Assembly (NCBI GenBank): GCA_024114885.1
Contig: CP099419.1
Span: forward strand, 496,001-560,000
Direction of reading: 5' to 3'
DNA from: Septoria linicola
Taxonomy: Eukaryota; Ascomycota; Dothideomycetes; Mycosphaerellales; Mycosphaerellaceae
Length of the DNA: 64,000 bases
Of the stretch, positions 11,550 to 22,354 are shown one piece after another. How positions within the stretch are numbered: position 1 is the first letter of the stretch; the number at the start of each line of letters is the position of its first letter. Position numbers and translations under genes: made by a program. The notes beneath the pieces were generated by a model. That model did no database searches and was not told the DNA's origin. It saw nothing but the letters and a program-made list of their open reading frames with translations.

Positions 11550-14500
11550 CTCGCGTATAAAGAATAAGACTTCCCCTTTCTAGCGTTCTTTGACGCCTAA
11601 GCGCTTATTAAGACTAGCGCTTTCGCCTTCTACCTCGCCTATTCGAAGTCTAATATAAGAACTACCTAGACAAGATTCTCTAAAGAAAAGACGAAAAATA
11701 GCTTCTTTAAGTTCTATATAAGGCATAGCGCTCGCTCGCACTAATCGCGAAGGCTCTCTCGTTAGTTTCTAGGCCTTAAGCGGACCTCTTACTAGTATAA
11801 CAAACCTTAATAACGCTACCGAAGCTATTCTATTACTAGAAACGCTATAAGAACAGGAGGAGAGTATCGACTTAGTACTTAAGTAAGTCGAGGAAGCGAA
11901 CGACGGAATAAAGATCGGTATATTTAACTTCTTTAAACGCCTCTTAGCCAAGATCTTACTAAAGCACCTTAACGCGTAGAGCGTAAAGCGCGATAATATA
12001 AAGAAGATACGCTAAGAAGGCCGAGAATTAGTAAAAGAGAGAAACTTAATCTAGTAGTAGCTACGTATAGAGTTTAGGTACGAGTAGAACTTCCTCTTCC
12101 TTAACTAAGTCTTGTACGATAAAGAGATACTTAGGAACCTTCGTTAATAGTTAAATAAGTATAAAGGCGTCTTCGAAGAGAGCGAGCCTAAAGACTAGGT
12201 TTTCTTAGCGTAGTAAAAGTAAGATCGTTTCTATTAGTAGGTAGCGAATATATTCTCTTATAGCTAGCATTTTTAGCTATAGAGAAGTAAGAAGACTCCT
12301 AGCTCGTAAGGCTTAGGCTTTATTAACACGAACTTAGATAGGAGACGCTACTAGAATAAGTTTAAGGTAGAGCTCTCGTAGGTCGACGTATTTAGCTATA
12401 AGATAAGAGAGGCACGCCTAGAGGCGGGCTATAGACTTGATTAGTACGGATTTATAGTCAAGCTTACTAAAGGAGAGGCCTTCGAAGAACCGACTTATAT
12501 ATTCCTAGTAGTAGAGAAACAGCCCTTAATATCCTATAGACTATTACCTCCTCCTAGAAATCTAAGATCTAATAGACGACCCTCCTCCTCTACGCCTAAG
12601 GGCCTATCCTTATCTAGTCCTACTCGAAACTCTAGTTAAGAAGGAGAAGGAGAAGGAGAAGGTAATTTGCTTACGACTCCGGAGCCTCGCCTTAGAGATT
12701 CCGTATCGCCTAGTACTATATAGAGGCTAAAAGCTTAGTTAGAAAAGTTAACGCTAAGCTCTACGAAGAAGCCTACGCCCGTCCTTCGTAAGAGCGGAAG
12801 GCTTACTAGAATTCGTGCTAGAGAAACTATTATTACCTCGATCGAGACTTCTCCTATACTAAGCGCTTCGAGCGATACCGATCCTATATAAGACTAAGTG
12901 TTACCTACGATAGAGCTACTACCGGGTCCGTAACGCCTATCGCTAATCGTACTAGAAGATAATAGCGGAATTAAGCTAGAGAGCGACTCGGAGCCTAATC
13001 TACGTTACTAGGCTTATATAAAGGATAGTGTTACCTCTAAAGTCTACTACTATATAATCGTTAGTGGAGCTCTTAAAGAAGTCGATAATATCTAAGAGAA
13101 GAAGAAAGTAGCTAAGAGCTACGCTTTAATTAATATTCTTCTATACCTTAGCTAGCCTCTTTATAAAGAATATATAACTAAGATAGGTAATACTATAGGC
13201 TTGAAGCTACCGAAGACGGCTAACGTAACGTATACTTTCTACTAGCGTATTATTTAGATAGGTAGTATAGCCGATCTCTAAGCCCTTATCGCCTAGAATA
13301 CTTAAAACCGGACATAGTTTAAGCTAGAAGCGAATATTTTCTTCTCTAAGCTAGTAGGACGCTCTCGTCGTAGTAAGAAGAGTACTAATACTTAGGAGCT
13401 AGAGGACAATATTAACGCTCTAATACGTAAGGTAGGTAGAAGCTACCTCGGACCCTTTTAGTTCTCTACGACCGAGGTAGACTTAAAGGTTACTTCTAAC
13501 GTCTATTAGAGGGTTTAGGAGCTCTTAGACTACGATAGTAATAAGAGTACCTAGACCGATTACGGCTTCCTCTTTTGTTCTCCTTCTACTAGAGGCCTAT
13601 TTTAGATCCTAGACTCTTTACTCGAAGCTATACGGTATGAGTTTATAGTGTATCGATAGTATAACACGGCTATTAGTTAGTATAGTTAGTCTCGTAGTAT
13701 ATAGTACTCGCTGTCCTAATAGCTTCTTTACTAATATCCTTTACTATAGCTATACTAGCTAGTTACTACTCCGTATACGACCGTTAAGTACGTAGCCTAC
13801 CTATCTACTACCTTTTATATCTTCGACGATAAGGCTAGTTCTAACTACCCTAACAGCTTTTAGTATATCGTCTTGAACGAGAACATACTACTTAAGGAGA
13901 AGGGCCTTAATTAGGTTCAGTTTACGATCTCTCTAGACGATACTAGCGATAGAGAGCGACTTTTACTAACCTCGGACACGATTAGTAATAGGCTCTTTGA
14001 CCCTAAGGAGGCAAAGTAGCTAGCGAGGCATATTATCGTTAATAAGTAAGGCTATAGTATAGGTTTCGTCGAGACTATACCTCCGGTGATTACTAACGAA
14101 ATAAAAGCTAATCTCAAGCTTAGTTAGAAGAACCCTTGTACTAATACGGGCTCGCTAGTAATTTCGTACCCTTATATCCCTTAGCGGTATACTCGTATAG
14201 GCGAAGAGTATCGTATAATTCCGATAGTGTTTCTAGCCTACCCTAATAGTCGTATAGTAGATAAGCTACCTAATAGTAATTATATTAACGTTCCTACGGT
14301 CTATAGCGTATATCTCTATCGCGAGCGAATACTCTTTATAGCTTCCGGTACTATATACCCTACGCGAGTAATAAAACCCTTCGCTACTAAAGTGCTTCTA
14401 ACCGGTCTAGGCCCGATTTCCGATACCTTAGTAGGCCGAGTTCTATAGGCGGATTAGGTAGTAAGTATAGAAATAAAGAAGCTCTTTAGTATAAGTAAGG

Positions 14501-14730
14501 AGGAGTTCAAGGTCTATATAGCTAAGTAGTAGACTACGGCTAAAGCTTAATTCGATACTACCTACGCTATAGCTATAGACATTAAGGAGTAGGTGTTTAG
14601 CGAAGCTAGCTTTATAAGCGCGGATAGTAACTTAGAAGTATTAGTGTCGAAGAAGAGAGAGGCTATTCCTAAGGAGATCCCTAAGGATATAGTAGAAGAA
14701 TAGCGGCTAGCGAATAATAATCGGATTTAA
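11550..14730 (+). pseudogene. Extra ORF (about 1,050 codons) downstream of pol, unknown product
   Basis: Frame 1 from about 11.55 kb to a TAA at 14728-14730 is clearly less interrupted than the other frames and is interrupted only by TAA/TAG, as expected of RIPped Gln/Trp codons. Readable stretches include KIGIFNFFKRLLAKILLKHL (about 11,912), a Pro/Ser-rich part with an EGEGEGEG run (about 12,640), and VFLAYPNSRIVDKLPNSNY (about 14,227). I recognise no domain: no retropepsin, RT, integrase or clear transmembrane signature. It might be an env-position gene, a captured host gene or a polyprotein extension. The start is not defined. Confidence 0.5.
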
Positions 14731-14745
14731 GAAGGTGTTTTTAGT

Positions 14746-14768
14746 AGTTATCGTTAGAAAAGGCAACT
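14746..14768. repeat. 23-bp palindromic motif, copy 4 (inverted orientation)
   Basis: AGTTATCGTTAGAAAAGGCA followed by ACT. Its reverse complement matches copy 3 closely. It lies 15 bp after the stop of the extra ORF. Confidence 0.5.
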
Positions 14769-14877
14769 ATTTAATAGGCCTCTAATTGAAAGTTTAATAG
14801 ACTTTAATAGAAAAACTAGCTGGTTTTGAGCAATTCTAAGTAAGGTCTATAGGTAGTTAGGTGTCTAGTTAGACACT

Positions 14878-14890
14878 AAGGAAGGGAGGA
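14878..14890 (+). other. Polypurine tract (plus-strand primer site)
   Basis: The purine run AAGGAAGGGAGGA abuts the right LTR exactly. This is the standard position of the plus-strand priming site in LTR retrotransposons. It supports both the orientation of the element and the LTR start at 14891. Confidence 0.75.
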
Positions 14891-15170
14891 TTAGTAAGGT
14901 AAAGGCCTACCTATATACCGTGCTTAGTAGTTTTAGTATAAAAGTAAGGTAGTAGCTCGTTTCTAAGATAGCAATATTTACTCTACTTAATTAATTTAAT
15001 ATCCTATAGTCCTAGTATAGGCTCTTAGTCTTAGGACTACTGTTTTAAGCTCGTTACTACCGGTCAATTAACGTATTATAAGACTATTACTATCTGAATA
15101 GGTCTTGTTCTATAGCGACCGCTCTTATACCTACCTAGGAGGTTAGTATTAAGGTAGTTATTATCTATTA
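14891..15170 (+). repeat. 3' LTR (280 bp), strongly RIPped
   Basis: This copy pairs with 1924-2203. It has lost most CpA/TpG sites that the left copy keeps, for example CTTGGCAG there is CTTAGTAG here. Three or four positions go the other way, so both copies took independent hits. Confidence 0.88.
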
Positions 15171-18018
15171 CTATATAATATCTATACTATATATCCTAAA
15201 GGTAATACTCCTCCGCTAGTACTACTACTACCTATAGAAGAAGATAGTAGTAAGCTAGGCTCTAAGAAAGGCTTTAGACGTCTAGGCACTTATTTAGACG
15301 TTTAGGTACTTAAGCCTATATAGTATAGCCTTCGGCTAGCGTATACTACTAGACCTCGGTACTCTAAACTATAAGTATTATCTAAACTATCTCTATATAT
15401 TAGTTCTTATACTAACTATAACGTAGAATACTAATACTATATCTAAGATACGTAAGAAGGCTTTAGCTTATATCGCTCGTATAGAGAAAACTAATAATAG
15501 CGAAGATAGTTTATACGTATACTATATAGAGAAGAGTTATACTTACCGTAAGTATACTAAAGAGGCTCGTAAGAAGTATAGGTACGTAGGCTATACGCGT
15601 TATAAGTACGATAACTAGAAGTATATATAGTCTAAGTAATATATTATACTATTATCTTCTTATATAAGTATAAATATAAATATAAATATAAATATAAAGC
15701 TATTCCTTTACTATCTTACGAATATCTATTCGTAGCCTTACGAACTACTCTTCGTAAGGCTACGAAGCCCTTATACTTAGTACTATTTAAACTCTGCCTC
15801 TATTATTACTCTACTAGTATTATTACTAAAGTAGATAATTAGCTCCTTTACGAGGTCGTAAATATATCTTCGTAAGGCTATAAAGATTAGTACCTTCGGT
15901 TAGTAGTATAATAGTATACTTTAAGCTTAGAAAGCGATACTATTTTATCGAAAGACTACTAGCTAAAGTACTTCTTAAATAGTTTTATAAGTATACTACG
16001 AACCTTACGATTTATCTTATCTTTTAACCGCTAGAGACTAGTACTAATTAACTACTCTTTAAGTATTGCCTCCTTATATATATAGCCGTAGGTATATACT
16101 TTAGAATCGTCTAGACTAATTAGTATATTATTACTCTTTAGTATAGTACGATATCTAACCTAATAGCTATTATACTTAGTTATAGCCTATCGTATATTCT
16201 TACCTCGGAATAGCTACTCGCGTAGAGTATCCTTCGTATCTTCTATCGCTAGACCTCGATTATAGTACTAAGGACTAAAGATATAATAAGCTTAGAAGGT
16301 AGTAATACGCTATCTATCTTCCTTAGACAAATTAGGCCGATTTAGAGCCTTCTTAATACGAGTATAAACCTCTCTAGTACGAGACTCTTCGCTACTAGTA
16401 AACGTGTCCTTCTTTATTATCTTTTTTCGCTTATATAGAACCGCCTTCTCCTATTCCTTATCTTTCTACTTAGAAGCCGATTCTTCTCTAGACTTAACTC
16501 TCTTTCGTATACGTCGTTTACTAGTAGATAGAGATCTAGCTAGGGTAGAGGTAAGCTATAGTAGAATACGCTTCTTACTAGAGAAGGAAGGTTTAGAAGA
16601 TATATTCGTAGAGGAAGGTTTAACTATAGAGATAGATAGGTATACTATCTCTAAGGATATAGACTTAGTCGTTCGGATAGATATAATAATCTAGAGATAG
16701 TAGAGTTATATAGAAAAGAAGAGAAGAAGGAGAAGGAAGGGAATTATAAGGTTCTTATCTTATTACTACCTATATTAGTACCTATATAGCTACTCTTATC
16801 TATATCTATATACTTATAGTCTACTATAAAATATATCTAATAATAGGCTATATCGTACTAACCCTCTACTAAATATATCCTTTAATCCTATCTACGTATA
16901 CGGATCGTACGCTATACTAGGAGTAATCGTATATATCTTATTTCGTATTTCTTAGAAGGATCTAGCTACGCGTTTTAGTAGTATACGATCTCGAAAGTAA
17001 CTAAGGCGATCTAGTAACTATACGAAGTTTTAGTTAGTTACGAGATCGATTAGGGTATATATACGAGGTAGGAGTATAAAGTAGTATAGTTCTATAGAGA
17101 TAAAGCTAAATCTCTAAGTAGTATACTTAGTAAAAGCCTACGTCTTAGCTACGACTTTACTTTATAACGTAATACGTAGAACTAGATATATAGAGCTTAT
17201 ATACTATTAGATTATAATTCTATATATATAGAAGATAGATCTAAAGTTTAGTATTAATCCGATATATATAGCGTATATAATATATAGCGCCTTATCGTAA
17301 TAAGACGTCTTAGCTATAGAAGCTATCTCTAAAGCTAAAGACTACTATACTATAAGACTACGAGTACTTCTATAATATAGTAATAATAACTATATAGTGT
17401 TTACTATACTAGCGGTACTATAATAGGCCTTTTAGGCGTAGTTACTAGATAGCTAGTAGAGGAAACTAGCGTATAACTAGCGATTAGCTATAATATAATA
17501 ATCTGTTAGTATTACTACTACTACTAATAACCTATATAAACTTAGCTCCTACTCCTTCTTTTACCTCTTCTATAGTATAACTATTATATCTCTCCTAGCG
17601 CTATTACTACTTAAAGCTTATCGATAGTATAGATCTACTAATTCGTAAGATAATATAAGCGATAGAGACCTTATTAAGGTAAGTATAACGCTATAGCCTT
17701 TAGCCTAAGCTAATAGATAGAAGACATCTACTACTAAATCTATAAACACTTATATAATAGATCTATCGTTACTATATAAGCTATACTATAGTAACTATAT
17801 AAGCGATACGCGAACCTTAAGTATTAGTATACTAATATAATAACTATACTATATAGTCGGCTCGAAGAGTTAAGAGAGGAACTAGTCGCTACGTAGGTAT
17901 AGATATAGTAACTATAGAGTACTAAAGCTAGTAGTAAGAAACGTAGAAATAATAGTATAGTAGGTAGATAGTTAGAGTAGTAATAGTATAGTAATAGTTA
18001 TTTAGTTATTTATTATTA
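15171..18018. other. RIP-degraded repeat DNA, unassigned
   Basis: This is AT-rich DNA with the same CpA/TpG depletion. Short readable pieces exist on both strands. On plus at 15,440-15,600 there is a Lys/Tyr-rich run such as KSYTYRKYTKEARKKYRYVG. On minus at about 16,100-16,430 there is a charged run such as SEESRTREVYTRIKKALNRP. Neither identifies a known transposase to me. A plus-strand frame at 16404-16694 is open but low in complexity. Probably one or more further dead elements. Confidence 0.5.
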
Positions 18019-21000
18019 TTAATCGTTACTCTCCGAGCTACTACTAATAGGCTCTACTATATTAGTCTCGGTACCTAAAGTATCTCTAGTATAATCTATT
18101 ACTTTATTATAATCGATATCCTCCTAGTTATTATAGCCTACTCTTATTACTCTATTATTATAAATAGTTAGTCTATAGATACTATCTAGATATAGTAGCT
18201 TCTCGTAGAAGTACTCGTTAGAGTTCGTAATACTATCGTTTATCTTTATATTCTAGAATAGTTTAGTTAGAGTACTAGCTTGCTCCTAGCTTATTCTATT
18301 ATACTTATTTATATAGACGTTACCGAACGTACTCTAATTACGCTCGGCCGGACCTATAGAGATACGTATAGACAATACTCTTATTATAAGCTCTTATAGC
18401 TCCGGCTTATAGCTCTAAATACTATACGAGGCCTACTAGTTAAAAGCTAATAGCTAATTACCTTAATAGAGCCGGTTCTTTAGCTTTATCTAGCGCTAGT
18501 CTACGAGTTTATCGCTATATATATTCTATAGAAAAGCTATTTACTATTTATCGCTATTAGTAGTATATTTACCTTAATTATTAGCGAGTATTTATAACTT
18601 AATACCGATATTATTAGCCTACTCTTCTATAAAGTTAAGCTTCTTTTCTTACTTTAGGTATTTAGTAATTATAGTCTATTAAGACTCTTTAAAGTTATAG
18701 GTATTGTCCTATAGAGTATACTTATATAGATCGCTAAGATAGGTAATAAGAGTAAGCGGATAGTCTTCGAGAACCTTAGCGAGCTTCTTATTTAGGTATA
18801 GCTTTAGCTCGTTCTTAAGTAGAATAGTAGAGCCTATAAGACTATCTCGAGAGAGCTCTAGATTAGTAAGCGTAGCCTTTATCTTATAGAAGTATAGATA
18901 AACCTTAGACATTATTAGCTCGTCTACCTCTAAGATAATAGTAACTTTAAGAAGCGCCTTAAATAGCTTTAGAAGCTAGGTAATAGACTCCTAGAGCTCT
19001 AGTATCTTATAGTAGTTAACTACTTCTTCCTATACTTCTATTTACGTAGAAGGTATATAGAGAGCTTTCGTATTAGTAAGCTAGCGCTAAATTACTAGCT
19101 TAATCTTCTATATAAAGCGAAGTAACTATACTATACTCTACTACCTAGTCTTACTAGGTAGCCTAGGCTTAACCTATAGATAGCTGTTCTTCTTATACTA
19201 CTTACGAAGCCTCGCTTAGTACTTACTATATCCTTTAAGCTAGCGTATAATAGTCTTAAACCTCGAGAGCTAAGCCTTAATAACTTTAATAGAAGCCTAG
19301 TCGGTACTAAGTAGATTCGCTTAGTATAAGAAGTAGACGATTATCTATATAGATAGGAACTCCTTCTTTAACTATATAGTATAATCGCCGTTATTAGTAG
19401 CTCTATTAAGAGTAATAGTAATAATATTATTAGCGTTAACGGCCTCGATAACCCTTCTAATCTTTCTAAATATAAACTCGCTAGTTACTAACTTTACCTC
19501 GTAAGTAATATAAGAAATAAGCTATAACTTAGTTCTAGTATAGACTATAATATTAAAGAGGTATTACCTATAAAGATTAGACTAGCTATCGCTTACTACT
19601 ATTAAGCTACGCCGATTTATATATTTATAAAGGTTATATAGTATTACTATATTATCGCGTCGATTCTACTCTTTTAGAAGGCTTATATTTATTATATAGC
19701 GATCTAGTAGCGTCTAGTTAGTACGAAAGGCCTTAACGAAGTTATAGAAGTTCTTCTTATAGCTAAAGTTTAATAGTAGTATATCGAAGTATACGAGCTT
19801 ATAGTAAGTATTATTAAGCTCTTTATACTACTCGCCTCTAATATACCTATAGCCTTCGCGCGTAGCTAGCGGTTAGCTAGCTTAGCTTACCTTACTATCC
19901 TTACTACCTTTACTCTATTCTCTAATCTCTTATAATTCTTCTAGAAGTTACTTATAAAGCCTCTAGTGTTCTATAATATAGGAGTATAAGTTATTCGTAT
20001 AGCTTTTACTATAGAACTTATAGGTCTAAAGGTAGTAGCTAGGTCTATAAGTAGCGCTTTTATCTACTATTAACTAGTATATTTTAGAAAGAGTCTTTTT
20101 CTCTACTTTAACGTAGTTAATAATATCTTAAATAGTATATATCTTCTTATCTATATCTTTATACTTAGAAGCTACTACTACCGCTAATCGCTTATACTTC
20201 TAACTATAGCCTTATAAAATATCTTACTTCTTACTACCTTCGCTATTACTAATAGTCTCTATATAGAATAGTACTTACGAAGTCTCTAGTATAAGTATAT
20301 TACTTTATAGGTTACTAAGTTTCCTCCTACTACGTCGTCTATCTATCCTCTTCTTATTCCTCGCTACTCTCTTTTAAGCTTTAGTTATAGCTAGTATATT
20401 AATAATTATACTATCGTCTAGATATATAGTATCGTCGGAGCTAGATTTAGTATACTTCTATTTATTATCCGATCTAGCCTACGTCTACTTAGTTTTACGA
20501 TCTTCGAAACTATTAAACTCTTCTTCTTCTACTACTTCTTTTTTAGAAACGAAGCTAGTTTTAAGATAAGACGTATCGCGTATTTCTCTACTAGCGATAG
20601 CCTACTAGAACCTACTTATTAATCTACGCCTACGTAAGCTACTTATAATATTATCTTTATTAACTTTATAGCGTAGTTTACGCCTATCTATAACCTTAAG
20701 TCTTATAGCGGTATTAATAACTTTAACCTTAAGCTTAACCTAAATAGCTTTATTAACCTTGTCTACTACTAGTAGCTCTCCGATACTCGATATAGGCTCC
20801 TTATCCTTCTCTTTTTATAGCTTAGATAGTATAACGAGCGGTTTATTCGACGCGTCTAAGTTCTTATATATAGATCGTAGTATATACTAAGTAGGTAGCG
20901 CCGCTTTCGCTCGCTTCTTAGGCTTATTTACTTCTATATTAGTAGCTTATACGCGTGTCTAGAAGTAATATCGCCTATCTTCGAAATAAACCGAATTAGC
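18019..21000 (-). pseudogene. hAT-family transposase relic (DUF659-like core, hAT dimerisation end)
   Basis: Reading the minus strand from about 21.0 kb down, one frame stays traceable to a TAA at 18019-18021. Around 19,600 it reads NRRSLIVVSDS and then FIFRKIRRVIEAVNANNIIT. This resembles the 'DGWSN ... VIEEVG..NVV.VVTDNA' core of DUF659-containing hAT transposases. Near the C-terminus, about 18,320-18,420, it reads PEL-ELIIRVLSIRISIGPAE followed by STFGNVYINK, the hAT C-terminal dimerisation pattern (ERxxSTFGxVxTKxRNRL). Stops are TAA/TAG throughout. Terminal inverted repeats and the 8-bp duplication expected of hAT elements were not located. The right limit coincides roughly with the end of RIP composition near 21,100. 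Confidence 0.65.
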
Positions 21001-21059
21001 TTCCTTATAGCTACGTAGATACTATTTTTCGATTCTACTATTACTACTCTAAGCTTCTC

Positions 21060-21759
21060 CTCTCGAAGCTATACTAATATAGAAGATAATACTAGGGCGG
21101 TGACGAGAGTTCATGGACAAGGCTACTAAGTTAAGGCACGAATAAGGCTGATACATACCCTGTATGTACGAATATATCCGATACACGCGGAAATGTACGG
21201 AATACACATCGGAGGTACATCTCTAGTTGCGACTGAGTCTTGCATAGCAGGTTTGGCAGCGCATCCACTGCCGCTGCAGTTGATGCGAGCAAGAAAGCTC
21301 CTCCTAGTCGTACCATCGTGTCGTATGCTGGTGAAAGATGAAAGAAAAGCTTCGCGAGAGATTGACTTCGATGTTTCGCGATTGTGTCGAAGCACAAATA
21401 GAGTTCTGTGGGTGGCCTCATGCCGTCAGCGGCTCCCGCAGATTTGAGACGCGGAGGCGAGCCTGCATCATGCTTTCCAGAAATGGACAGCGCACTTTAG
21501 GACGAAGAAGTCCTCGTAGAAAGTCGATGTCAAACTGCAATAATCAACTTCAAATTGGCAGATCTATGTTCTGGCCGAACGGAGCGTCGGATGCGCAAGC
21601 GCCTCGTCGAATCACGGTCGACAGCAAGTATGAGTCTGCTGTACATCACGCAACTGAATGCGTATTGCACGTGGCCTCGTGGCTGGACAATTTAGACTCG
21701 GTCGCGCTCGAACGAGAAACTCATACCATGATGGTGGCCAGTATACGACACGGCTTGTC
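21060..21759. other. RIP boundary and upstream region of the first gene
   Basis: Between about 21,060 and 21,110 the sequence changes from CpA/TpG-free AT-rich DNA to ordinary mixed composition within a few tens of bases. The remaining ~650 bp contain several overlapping short frames on both strands, none persuasive. It presumably includes the promoter of the gene at 21760. I see no RNA gene. Confidence 0.5.
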
Positions 21760-22323
21760 ATGTCGAAAGCATTCACGATAGAGCCGGATTCGCTTCGACC
21801 AATGTTCATCTTTCCTAACTGGACTGATGCACTCAAAGCGCCAGGTACGGGTTGTACAAACATGTGCAACAATCGAGCCTTGATCTACACTTGCCATCAA
21901 TGGGACACGATCAGCTTGAGTCGCTGCCGCGGAGCCATACAGTACGGAGACGGCATCGAGTACGAGTTGACACCAGCCTGCACGGGGAGCAAACGGCCGA
22001 CACTCTCGATACTCATGGCGACAGTATGTAGGGCCTATTACATTGGCGACGTGTTTGACCAAGCCAGAGCAGAATCGGATGCAGCTGTGCAGAAGGACAA
22101 CAGACATAGCACGCGAAGCTCCCGCAAGGCTCTTACAGAGGCGGCTGACAAGCTTGAGCACGCTGCAGTCACGCTGAAAGCGGTGGGAATGCCGACTGAG
22201 TTGGTGTCTGAGATCTCGAAGAGAAGGTGTCGATCTCCGATTGCCCGGGAAAGGATTGTGGGAGAGAGCCTCTTGCAGAATGAGCTGATCGTGGATGGTG
22301 CCTACGAACTTCATTATCGGTAG
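21760..22323 (+). CDS. Hypothetical Cys-containing protein (187 aa)
   Basis: The single-exon frame can be extended upstream to 21658. I prefer the ATG at 21760 because the following MSKAFTIEPD reads naturally and the extension is Arg-rich and unlikely. Cysteines cluster in the first half (CTNMCNNRALIYTCHQWDTI, then single Cys near residues 46 and 65 of this model). This resembles the short Cys-rich fungal hypotheticals that begin with a C-x3-C...C-x-H-type patch. The second half is charged and helical. No signal peptide or membrane segment is visible and I cannot assign a function. It is the first gene after the repeat block, and its stop lies only 31 bp from the stop of the convergent RING-YEATS gene. 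Alternatives: a longer start, or a 5' exon missed in the preceding 650 bp. Confidence 0.5.
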   Translation: MSKAFTIEPDSLRPMFIFPNWTDALKAPGTGCTNMCNNRALIYTCHQWDTISLSRCRGAIQYGDGIEYELTPACTGSKRPTLSILMATVCRAYYIGDVFDQARAESDAAVQKDNRHSTRSSRKALTEAADKLEHAAVTLKAVGMPTELVSEISKRRCRSPIARERIVGESLLQNELIVDGAYELHYR

Positions 22324-22354
22324 CGCAAGCAATCGTTGCAGCAGCTTGTGTGCT

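Larger units (their letters stand above)
1924..15170 (+). mobile_element. Ty3/gypsy-like LTR retrotransposon, RIP-inactivated, 13.2 kb, with extra ORF
   Basis: Two 280-bp direct repeats (1924-2203 and 14891-15170) bound the element, and a polypurine tract sits directly against the right copy. Between them, on the plus strand, are gag with an aspartic protease (frame 2), then reverse transcriptase, RNase H and integrase (frame 1). The RT-RNaseH-IN order is that of the Ty3/gypsy superfamily. A further long frame-1 region lies between integrase and the right LTR, making the element about twice the usual Ty3/gypsy length. Every coding part is broken by TAA/TAG codons, and key residues have been lost to C-to-T or G-to-A changes, so the copy cannot move on its own. 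No clear target-site duplication was found: the five bases outside each end do not match. Confidence 0.85.

Noticed and set aside
1924..15170. Five-base target-site duplication around the LTR element
   Set aside because: The bases outside the two LTRs (ATCTA and CTATA) do not match, even allowing for transitions.
1..21100. Possible organellar DNA because of high AT content
   Set aside because: The AT bias comes from loss of CpA/TpG with CG dinucleotides still common, and nuclear transposon domains are present, so RIP explains it.
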